NCBI GenBank assembly: GCA_903902945.1
Contig: CAIUWU010000006.1
Span: 1 to 15,515 of the forward strand
Length of the DNA stretch: 15,515 bases
Source of the DNA: an uncultured Pseudomonadota bacterium
GTDB lineage: Bacteria > Pseudomonadota > Gammaproteobacteria > Methylococcales > Methylomonadaceae
Direction: 5' to 3'
In this document: positions 1 through 5,842 of the stretch, one piece after another
How positions within the stretch are numbered: the first letter of the stretch is position 1
How the letters are laid out: the number at the start of each line of letters is the position of its first letter
Position numbers and translations under genes: made by a program
The notes under the pieces: model-generated
What the model was told of the DNA's origin: nothing
What the model saw: only the letters and a program-made list of their open reading frames with translations
Databases searched by the model: none

Positions 1-73
1 AAGAAAAAAATTAAAAAAAAGTCATTCATTCTACATTAAAAGCCTGATATGTAATTTTATGCATGACTTATAA

Positions 74-125
74 GACAACTTAAAGTTGTCATTTGTATTT
101 TTTTTATAACCATAGGTTGTCATTT
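74..125. promoter_or_regulatory. Palindromic operator-like site with a second half-site
   Basis: GACAACTTAAAGTTGTC at 74-90 is a perfect palindrome around one central base. Its right half with flank, GTTGTCATTT (85-94), recurs exactly at 116-125, 31 bases on or about three helical turns. This spacing is what one expects of a dimeric regulator binding a strong site and a helper half-site. Which regulator, and which gene is controlled, cannot be told from the window. Confidence 0.4.
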
Positions 126-151
126 TTTTTGATGTGCAAATAAAGCTATAT

Positions 152-183
152 TTTTGTGATTTTTTTGACAAATAATCACAAAA
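152..183. repeat. 10-bp inverted repeat, 12-base spacer
   Basis: TTTTGTGATT (152-161) and AATCACAAAA (174-183) are exact reverse complements separated by 12 bases. The arms contain TGTGA and TCACA as in a CRP site, but the gap between those cores is 16 bases instead of 6, so it is not a normal CRP box. The arm centres are about two helical turns apart. It could be an operator or an A+T-rich hairpin. Confidence 0.35.
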
Positions 184-204
184 TCAAAATTGCTTGCAGC
201 GGAA

Positions 205-229
205 AAAATAGCGAGACGCCAGCTATTTT
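205..229. repeat. Hairpin-forming inverted repeat
   Basis: AAAATAGC (205-212) and GCTATTTT (222-229) form an 8-bp stem with a 9-base loop. With the T run on one side and the A run on the other it could act as a weak terminator in either direction. No gene ends directly at it. Confidence 0.3.
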
Positions 230-352
230 CGAAGCTTACCCGCGCATCTAAAAAATGCTGTTGCGTCAGAAACAGATTACACCAGCCATCTATAGTGTTT
301 GCCTGGCTGGCCTCGGAATGGGAATTGGCGATCGACGGTGGTTGAGGGTAGT

Positions 353-378
353 GAATCGCGCCAGAATTAGCGCGATTC
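353..378. terminator. Perfect 9-bp hairpin downstream of the small membrane protein gene
   Basis: GAATCGCGC (353-361) and GCGCGATTC (370-378) pair perfectly over 9 bp with an 8-base loop, starting 24 bases past the stop codon of the minus-strand gene at 403-786. The position fits a transcription end or an RNA-stabilising structure. There is no T tract after the stem on the minus strand, so a classical intrinsic terminator is not proven. Confidence 0.4.
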
Positions 379-402
379 CAAGGTTATTGATACTTTTAGC
401 TT

Positions 403-786
403 TTAGTATTTGCTTTTTTTACCGAAATTGCGCGCTTGCTGGACATAAGTCTGCGCTTTTTCTTTGGCGTTGACGGCAAAGAACTTTTGCCAGGCCGGGC
501 CGCCCCGGTCGGCCATAGCGTTTGCCACATCTTTGAACAAGGTGGTGGCGTGAATCACGGCTTTGGGAGGCACACCAAATTCTTTGGTCAGATAAAAGGT
601 AATGCTCATCAGAAACGTTTTTTCCTTGCCGTTGAGTTTGATCAGCGATTTCTTCTTTTTGACATAGACGTAATAAGACGTCAGCGCCAGAATGCTCAGG
701 CCGAAAAACTTGGTCCATAACAGAATGTAAGAACCATCTTCATACAGTTTCTGGCCTTTGCTCAGGATTTTATCGGTTTTGCTCAT
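403..786 (-). CDS. Small single-pass membrane protein of unknown function
   Basis: 127 residues. I do not recognise a named family. Residues 1-22 are polar. One hydrophobic helix follows at about 23-41, ended by a KKKK cluster at 43-46, which predicts an inner-membrane anchor with the long C-terminal part in the cytoplasm. The soluble part (about 47-127) is basic at its end (GKKSKY) and looks mostly helical, with no catalytic motif in view. The ATG start at 784-786 is supported by GAGGA a few bases upstream. It lies 99 bases downstream of glcF on the same strand, so it may be read through from the glc operon, although a hairpin sits at the end of glcF. Coding quality and the good ribosome binding site make it a real gene. 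Confidence 0.75.
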   Translation of the reverse strand: MSKTDKILSKGQKLYEDGSYILLWTKFFGLSILALTSYYVYVKKKKSLIKLNGKEKTFLMSITFYLTKEFGVPPKAVIHATTLFKDVANAMADRGGPAWQKFFAVNAKEKAQTYVQQARNFGKKSKY

Positions 787-869
787 AGTAGTCCTCGGTT
801 TGGGAAGTGCAGCTTGTTAAGAAAATGCTGCCGGAAAGTAATACAAATCTCATAACTTACCTTGTCAGT

Positions 870-894
870 CTGGTTTGGCGAATCGCTAAACCAG
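870..894. terminator. Hairpin at the end of the glc operon
   Basis: CTGGTTT (870-876) pairs with AAACCAG (888-894). A G-U pair and two G-C pairs inside give about a 10-bp stem and a 5-base loop. It covers the glcF stop codon (886-888). No T tract follows on the minus strand, so this may be a transcript-end stabiliser or a partial terminator separating glcF from the small gene after it. Confidence 0.35.
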
Positions 895-2079
895 CAACTC
901 GATCCAGTGTACAACCGGTACGCTGGCTTTTTCCTGTAATTGTAACCAGCAACCGATATTGGCGGTTGCAATCAATTCCGGTTGTTGCGCCTGTAAAGCC
1001 CTAATTCTGGCCTTTTGTAAGCGGCCTGACAGCTCCGGCTGTAATAGCGAATAACTACCGGCTGACCCGCAGCAGAGATGGCTGTCGGCTACCGCAGTCA
1101 GTTCAAACCCCAGATCAGTCAGCAAGTTTTCCACTAGGCCGGGCAACTGTTGTCCGTGTTGCAGGGAGCAGGGCGCGTGAAAGGCAATTTTGCGTTTCAG
1201 CGGTTGCAGCACCGATAACTGTTCGGCGGCGATGATTTCACTCAAATCCCGACACAGCGCACTGAAGCGGGCGGCTTTGGCGGCGTATTCGCTATCATCC
1301 TGTAACAGTCTGCCGTAATCTTTAAGCGTGACGCCACAGCCGCTGGCGGTCGACACAATCGCTTCTGCACCGGCTTCGATTTGCGGCCAGCAGGCGTCGA
1401 TCATCTGTCGCATCATCGTCAGTCCGCCGGTTGAGTCATTCAGATGATAAGGCAGCGCACCACAGCAATTGGCAACCGGCAGCAGACTAATCCCCAGCCG
1501 GTCCAGTACCTGCGCAGTGGCCAGATTGATTCGGGGCGCCAATGCCGGTTGTACACACCCCTCCATTATCAGCATCCGACGCGAATGTTGGTGGGCCGGC
1601 CATTGTTCGGCGGCGCTTCTGGCTGGCAATTTGGCTTTCAGGGTTGGTGGCAACAGTGGACGCAGCAAGCGTCCCAGGCCGATGATTGCCGCGATACGAG
1701 ACGGATACGGTAGACTGAACAGCAACAGTTTACGTTGTAAACGCTGCCACCAGGGCCGTGTCAGACCTCGTTCGGCAAGCTCACGACCAATATCCAGCAA
1801 ACGCCGATACTGCATCGATGATGGACAAGTGGTTTCGCAGGAGCCGCAGTTCAGGCAGCGATCCAGATGATTCAGCGTCTGCTGACTGACAGTGTCACCT
1901 TCTGCCAGCTGTTTGATCAGGTAAATCCGCCCACGCGGGCCGTCCAGTTCATCGCCGAGCAACTGATAGGTCGGACAGGTCGCATTGCAAAAACCGCAGT
2001 GTACGCAACTGCGCAACAAGGTTTCGATTTCCCGGCCGCTTTCAGTGTCATTGAGAAAATCTGCGAGTTGAGTTTGCAT
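886..2079 (-). CDS. glcF: Glycolate oxidase iron-sulfur subunit GlcF
   Basis: 397 residues, close to the E. coli length (about 407). GlcF is the electron-transfer subunit of membrane-associated glycolate oxidase, passing electrons from the GlcD/GlcE flavin part towards the quinone pool. Two 4Fe-4S ferredoxin motifs are visible: C25-x2-C28-x2-C31-x3-C35-P and C75-x2-C78-x2-C81-x3-C85-P. Two CCG-type cysteine-rich domains follow, with CCG at about 205-207 and 336-338, as in the heterodisulfide-reductase/GlpC-like fold. The start is ATG, 12 bases after the glcE stop, with AAAGG upstream. It is the last gene of glcDEF. Related lactate oxidase subunit LldE/LutA is shorter and lacks this partner pair, so glcF is the better call. 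Confidence 0.93.
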   Translation of the reverse strand: MQTQLADFLNDTESGREIETLLRSCVHCGFCNATCPTYQLLGDELDGPRGRIYLIKQLAEGDTVSQQTLNHLDRCLNCGSCETTCPSSMQYRRLLDIGRELAERGLTRPWWQRLQRKLLLFSLPYPSRIAAIIGLGRLLRPLLPPTLKAKLPARSAAEQWPAHQHSRRMLIMEGCVQPALAPRINLATAQVLDRLGISLLPVANCCGALPYHLNDSTGGLTMMRQMIDACWPQIEAGAEAIVSTASGCGVTLKDYGRLLQDDSEYAAKAARFSALCRDLSEIIAAEQLSVLQPLKRKIAFHAPCSLQHGQQLPGLVENLLTDLGFELTAVADSHLCCGSAGSYSLLQPELSGRLQKARIRALQAQQPELIATANIGCWLQLQEKASVPVVHWIELLV

Positions 2080-2091
2080 AAGCCTTTAGGA

Positions 2092-3147
2092 TCAGAACGG
2101 TAACCGGCCAGGATTGAAAATGCGCTGCGGATCGAAAGCCAGACGCAGTTGCTGCTGAATCGCCTGTAATGCCGGAGCCAGCCGCAGCGACCGGTTTGGC
2201 CCGGTGCCTTTAAAACAAAGCGCATGACCGCCGCAGGCACCGATACTGTCATGAATGCTGGCCGCCGCAGTATCGGTTTTCAGCCAGCGCAGTGCGCCGC
2301 CCCAGTCGATCAGACAATGTGGATCGAGCGCCGGCAAACGCGCCGCCGGCGCCAGACTCAGACGCCACAGATCGCCGCTGTGCTGAAAATAGCCGAGCTG
2401 CTGTTCACGCAGTTGTAACCAGAACTGATCGCCTTCACCATCAATATCGCCGCCCAGCTGCCGCGCTGCTGCCAGCACTGCGGTTTCGGCGCCCGACAAA
2501 CGTATCCGCAGATACTGACCGTCATAAGCCATAGCCGATAACGGCCAGGGTTTTTGCGCCAGTGTGAGCATTTGCTGCAAGGCACTGTCGGTGCTGAGTG
2601 GATATGCCAGCGTCAGTTCGGTTTCCGGCATCGGCAAGACACGCAGCGATATTTCCAGCAGCAGGCCCAGTGTGCCGAGTGCGCCGGTCATCAGTCGCGA
2701 CACATCAAAGCCAGCGACATTTTTCATCACTTGGCCACCAAAACTGAGGATTTCGCCGTTGCCGTTAATGATTTTGCAGCCCAGCACGAAGTCGCGGGCG
2801 CTGCCGGCAAACGCTCGCCGTGGACCGGACAGTCCGCAGGCGATAGTGCCTCCCAGGGTTGCGCCAGGCCCAAAATGCGGCGGCTCGAATGCCAGCATTT
2901 GCCGTTGTTCGGCCAGCAGTTGGTTGATGGCGGCCAGTGAGGTGCCGCTGCGGGCGGTAATTACCAGTTCGCTGGGTTGGTAGTCGATCACACCGCAATG
3001 CGCGCTGGTCAGCAGGGTGTCTTCGGCTGTGCAAGCGCCGCCATAAAAATCTTTGCTGTTGCCTCCGATGATGCGCAACGGGCGCTGGTTGTTAACGGCA
3101 TCGATGATCTGTTGTTGCAATGGCAGGCTTAAATCTTGTGCTGACAC
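2092..3147 (-). CDS. glcE: Glycolate oxidase FAD-binding subunit GlcE
   Basis: 351 residues, matching the E. coli GlcE length (about 350). It is the second flavin-domain subunit of glycolate oxidase and shares the PCMH-type FAD fold with GlcD but is shorter. Visible motifs are LRIIGGNSK near 24-32, GPGATLGGTIACGLSGPRR at about 93-111, the FGGQVMKNVAGFDVSRL block at 136-152 and the GALGTLG block at 155-161. The protein ends with the family-typical DPQRIFNPGR signature. It starts with GTG at 3145-3147. The G of that codon is the last base of the glcD stop (TAG), so translation is probably coupled. The same 1-base join leaves no room for an independent ribosome binding site between the genes. 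Confidence 0.93.
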   Translation of the reverse strand: MSAQDLSLPLQQQIIDAVNNQRPLRIIGGNSKDFYGGACTAEDTLLTSAHCGVIDYQPSELVITARSGTSLAAINQLLAEQRQMLAFEPPHFGPGATLGGTIACGLSGPRRAFAGSARDFVLGCKIINGNGEILSFGGQVMKNVAGFDVSRLMTGALGTLGLLLEISLRVLPMPETELTLAYPLSTDSALQQMLTLAQKPWPLSAMAYDGQYLRIRLSGAETAVLAAARQLGGDIDGEGDQFWLQLREQQLGYFQHSGDLWRLSLAPAARLPALDPHCLIDWGGALRWLKTDTAAASIHDSIGACGGHALCFKGTGPNRSLRLAPALQAIQQQLRLAFDPQRIFNPGRLPF

Positions 3148-4604
3148 TAGAAACGCTCCAGTTGCGGATGCGGCAACTGTCCGTGATGCACATGCATCCG
3201 GCCTAGTTCAGCACAGCGATGCGGGGTTGGAATCGCCTTACCGGGATTGAGCAAGCCTTGCGGATCGAAAGCCCGTTTCAGCCGCAGAAACTGTTGCAAT
3301 TCCGCTGCTTGAAACTGCACACACATTTGTCCCAGCTTTTCGATACCGACGCCATGCTCGCCAGTAATGGTGCCACCAACCGCTACGCACAATTCCAGAA
3401 TCTCAGCGCCCAGCGCCTCGGCCTTGGCGAAATCGCCGGCCTGACTGCCATCGTACAAAATCAAAGGATGCAGGTTGCCATCACCGGCATGAAAGACATT
3501 GACCACTTGTAACTGAAAGCGGTCGGCCATAGCGCTGATCTGTTGCAAGACGCTGGCCAGATGCTTACGCGGGATAGTGCCGTCCATGCAGTAATAATCG
3601 CTGGCGATCCGGCCGACAGCCGGAAAAGCCGATTTGCGTCCGGCCCAGAAACGCTGGCGCTGGCTGGCATCGCTGGCGATGCGGATTTCACTGGCCTGAT
3701 GAGCCTGCAACAGCGCCTGCAGCCGTTGCATATCGGCAGACACCTGTTCCGCCAGACCATCCAGTTCGCACAACACAATCGCCGCTGCCTCCAGCGGATA
3801 ACCGGCATTGACAAAGGCTTCGGTAGCACGGATGGCGGCGTTGTCCATTAATTCCAGGCCGGCGGGCAACAGGCCGTCGGCGATGATCGCCGCCACCGCA
3901 GCGCCAGCCTGTTCAATGCTGGAAAATGCGGCCAGCAACACTTGAGTGACGGGCTGCAGCGGCAACAGTCGCACGCTGATTTCAACCACTACGCCCAGTA
4001 AACCTTCCGAGCCAATTGCCAGTGCCAGCAGATCGTAACCGGGGCTGTCGAGACCGCTGCCGCCCAGTGTCAGCAGGGTGCCATCCATAGTGACCAGTTT
4101 GATTTGCAGCACGTTATGCACGGTCAAACCGTATTTCAGACAATGTACGCCACCGGCGTTTTCGGCGATATTGCCGCCGATGCTGCAGGCAATTTGTGAT
4201 GATGGGTCGGGCGCGTAATACAAACCGTAGGCTCGGGCTGCTTCAGAAATGGCCAGATTGCGGACACCGGGTTGCAGGGTTGCGGTGCGATTAAGCGGGT
4301 CCAGCGCCAGAATCTGTTGCATTTTACTCAGTCCCAGTACTATGCCGCCGCTGACCGGCATAGCACCACCTGCCAGACCGGTACCGGCGCCGCGGGCCAC
4401 TACCGGCACCTGCTGCGCGGCACAGAGTTGCAGAATTGCCTGTACCTGTTCGGTGGTTTCCGGTAGAACCACCAGCTCCGGCAGCTGCCGGTAGGCCGAC
4501 AAGGCGTCACATTCGTAGACGCGCAGGCGTGCCGGATCGGCGATAACGTTATCCATGCCGACCAGCGCTTGGCACTGGCGAATGAAATGCGGAGTAAATG
4601 ACAC
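3147..4604 (-). CDS. glcD: Glycolate oxidase catalytic flavoprotein subunit GlcD
   Basis: 485 residues (E. coli about 499). GlcD oxidises glycolate (and D-lactate) to glyoxylate on FAD in complex with GlcE and GlcF at the inner membrane. The FAD-binding PCMH domain runs from about 43 to 217, with VARGAGTGLAGGA (69-81) and PDPSSQIACSIGGNIAENAGG (132-152). The C-terminal FAD-oxidase domain has VNVFHAGDGNLHP (368-380) and GGTITGEHGVG (410-420), which carry the conserved histidines. The tail with HRCAELGRMHVHHG and the final LERF is highly typical of GlcD. The chosen start is GTG at 4602-4604, which gives the family N-terminus; no strong ribosome binding site is seen. It is first in glcDEF and divergent from the dipeptidase gene. 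Confidence 0.95.
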   Translation of the reverse strand: MSFTPHFIRQCQALVGMDNVIADPARLRVYECDALSAYRQLPELVVLPETTEQVQAILQLCAAQQVPVVARGAGTGLAGGAMPVSGGIVLGLSKMQQILALDPLNRTATLQPGVRNLAISEAARAYGLYYAPDPSSQIACSIGGNIAENAGGVHCLKYGLTVHNVLQIKLVTMDGTLLTLGGSGLDSPGYDLLALAIGSEGLLGVVVEISVRLLPLQPVTQVLLAAFSSIEQAGAAVAAIIADGLLPAGLELMDNAAIRATEAFVNAGYPLEAAAIVLCELDGLAEQVSADMQRLQALLQAHQASEIRIASDASQRQRFWAGRKSAFPAVGRIASDYYCMDGTIPRKHLASVLQQISAMADRFQLQVVNVFHAGDGNLHPLILYDGSQAGDFAKAEALGAEILELCVAVGGTITGEHGVGIEKLGQMCVQFQAAELQQFLRLKRAFDPQGLLNPGKAIPTPHRCAELGRMHVHHGQLPHPQLERF

Positions 4605-4634
4605 GGGTTCGATTCCAGAGGCAAAAGTGTCGGC

Positions 4635-4662
4635 ATCTTAATGGAAATATGGCGAATGCCAA
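4635..4662 (-). promoter_or_regulatory. Candidate sigma70 promoter for glcDEF
   Basis: On the minus strand TTGGCA (plus 4657-4662) and TAAGAT (plus 4635-4640) are 16 bases apart, close to the sigma70 optimum. Transcription would start near 4628 and leave a leader of about 24 bases before the glcD GTG. Confidence 0.35.
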
Positions 4663-4696
4663 AGACTGATGTTGGCCTGGCAAACGGCATCGGCGT

Positions 4697-4726
4697 TTGA
4701 CAGCTGTTTATAATCAGCTGTTGACA
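4697..4726. promoter_or_regulatory. CAGCTG dyad between glcD and the dipeptidase gene
   Basis: Two CAGCTG palindromes (4701-4706 and 4715-4720) flank TTTATAAT, and TTGACA occurs at both outer edges (4697-4702 and 4721-4726). The whole is a near-symmetric element lying between divergent genes, 20-50 bases upstream of the dipeptidase start. It may be an operator. The TTGACA and TATAAT at 4697-4714 are only 6 bases apart, so they are not a single sigma70 promoter. Confidence 0.3.
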
Positions 4727-4746
4727 CTGTAAATCCCCCTGAATTT

Positions 4747-5517
4747 ATGAACAGAGATTTGTTAGCAATTCTTGTCTTGAAACTGATGCTGACCGGCTGT
4801 TGGGCTGCTGCTTGCAGCGCGGCCGAGGCCGAGCAGACTCAGGCAGGTTTGATAGACATTAAAACCGTGATACCGGATGTGGTGATCGATCTGCGCTATG
4901 CCGGCTTTCATAATTTTATCGGTGAGCCGGTAATTGGCTACAGCGTGGCCAAATGCTTGTTAACGCCACAGGCAGCACAGCAACTGGCCAGCGTTCAGCA
5001 GGATTTAAAGGCCTTTTCGCTAGCGCTCAAAATTTATGACTGTTATCGGCCGCAGCGGGCCGTCGATCATTTTCTACGCTGGGCCGCAGTAACAGACGAT
5101 ACCCGTATGCAACAGGAGTTTTATCCCCGGCGCGATAAACACAATTTATTTGCTGACGGATATATCGCCGCCAAATCCAGTCACAGTCGTGGCAGCACGG
5201 TCGATATCACGCTGGTGCCGCTACCGGTCCCGCAACAGGCGCTGTATTTACCAGGTCAGCCTTTACAGGCCTGTGATCTCGAGCAGTCACAGCGTTTTCA
5301 GGATAACAGTCTCGACATGGGGACCGGCTTTGACTGTTTTGATGCGCTGGCCAATACCGAGAATCCACGGATAGGGCTGGAGCAGCGGATTAACCGGCTG
5401 TTGCTGAAAACCCTGATGGAACAGCACGGCTTTAAAAACTATGCCCTGGAATGGTGGCATTTCACGCTGGTAAATGAACCGTTTCCCGACCACTATTTTG
5501 ATATAGCCATTGAATAG
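4747..5517 (+). CDS. Exported D-alanyl-D-alanine dipeptidase (VanX/DdpX type, peptidase M15D)
   Basis: 256 residues. A zinc dipeptidase that hydrolyses D-Ala-D-Ala, acting after export. The zinc motif SxHxxGxxxD is seen as S144-x-H146...G149...D153, followed by E235-W-W-H238-F, which supplies the catalytic glutamate and last zinc histidine. The VanX-like YDCYRP (97-102, with the conserved arginine R101) and the DMGTGFD block (190-196) are also present. The N-terminus is hydrophobic and contains LTGC at 15-18, a possible lipobox, so it could be a lipoprotein; signal peptidase I cleavage further on is the alternative. The role is probably peptidoglycan D-Ala-D-Ala salvage, as for DdpX, and not vancomycin resistance, since no vanH/vanA ligase or vanRS genes are nearby. 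The ribosome binding site is poor. It is divergent from glcD. Confidence 0.88.
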   Translation: MNRDLLAILVLKLMLTGCWAAACSAAEAEQTQAGLIDIKTVIPDVVIDLRYAGFHNFIGEPVIGYSVAKCLLTPQAAQQLASVQQDLKAFSLALKIYDCYRPQRAVDHFLRWAAVTDDTRMQQEFYPRRDKHNLFADGYIAAKSSHSRGSTVDITLVPLPVPQQALYLPGQPLQACDLEQSQRFQDNSLDMGTGFDCFDALANTENPRIGLEQRINRLLLKTLMEQHGFKNYALEWWHFTLVNEPFPDHYFDIAIE

Positions 5518-5842
5518 TATCGGCAGTGGTTAGGGTGACGGTGACTACGCGCGGGACAGCTTCTATTGTGAAAACGGGTTAACGTCTTCATCAACAGAGC
5601 GGCAAGCGGATGCGGTAACAGAGCACAACCGGCGCGTCAGTTATACAAGCGCGTTAATATCGACATCGGGACGATGGCGGCGTTAGCCGACAAGGTGGGG
5701 GAGTGTGGCTTTTCATGTATAGGGCTATCGATACGATAACCAGCCAAGATACTGTCCCTTTGCTTTGCGAGATTAATCGGCGCATCGGGCAGATTACAAA
5801 CCCTGAAGAAGCGGGGCGTGGTCAATTAAAAGCCTTTAGCAA
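5518..5842. other. Gene-poor stretch, possible gene remnant
   Basis: A 325-base gap between the dipeptidase stop and the nucleotidase stop (the two genes converge). Composition is like coding DNA but I recognise no product. A 62-codon minus-strand frame (5637-5825) has no recognisable domain and no good ribosome binding site. No clear terminator hairpin with a T tract is visible. It may be decayed coding DNA or a long spacer. Confidence 0.4.

Larger units (their letters stand above)
1..402. other. A+T-rich gene-free left flank
   Basis: No convincing gene lies here. The first ~190 bases are very A+T rich with long A and T runs, and composition shifts to the window's normal level after about 190. 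The stretch holds a 17-bp palindrome with a downstream half-site copy, a long inverted repeat at 152-183, and hairpins at 205-229 and 353-378. This looks like a regulatory or spacer region, perhaps the promoter region of a gene to the left of the window. A 72-codon plus-strand frame at 255-473 overlaps the small membrane protein gene antisense and has no recognisable content. Confidence 0.6.

Noticed and set aside
155..180. CRP binding site
   Set aside because: The TGTGA and TCACA cores are 16 bases apart, whereas CRP needs 6.
255..473. 72-codon plus-strand frame in the left flank
   Set aside because: It overlaps the better-supported minus-strand gene at 403-786, has no ribosome binding site and no recognisable sequence.
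2554..2983. Long plus-strand frames opposite glcE and other glc genes
   Set aside because: They are antisense shadows of strongly conserved genes in G+C-rich DNA, with low-complexity translations.
4697..4714. TTGACA and TATAAT as a dipeptidase promoter
   Set aside because: They are only 6 bases apart, far too close for sigma70.
4747..5517. Vancomycin-resistance gene
   Set aside because: No vanH, ligase or vanRS partners; an export signal is present, and vancomycin resistance makes little sense in a Gram-negative.
5600..5640. AAGCGGATGC and GGCGCGTCAG resemble a stretch of common cloning-plasmid backbone
   Set aside because: Only two separated 10-base matches with a different middle; too weak to claim plasmid origin or contamination.
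5637..5825. 62-codon minus-strand frame in the orphan region
   Set aside because: No recognisable domain, weak start context; could be chance.
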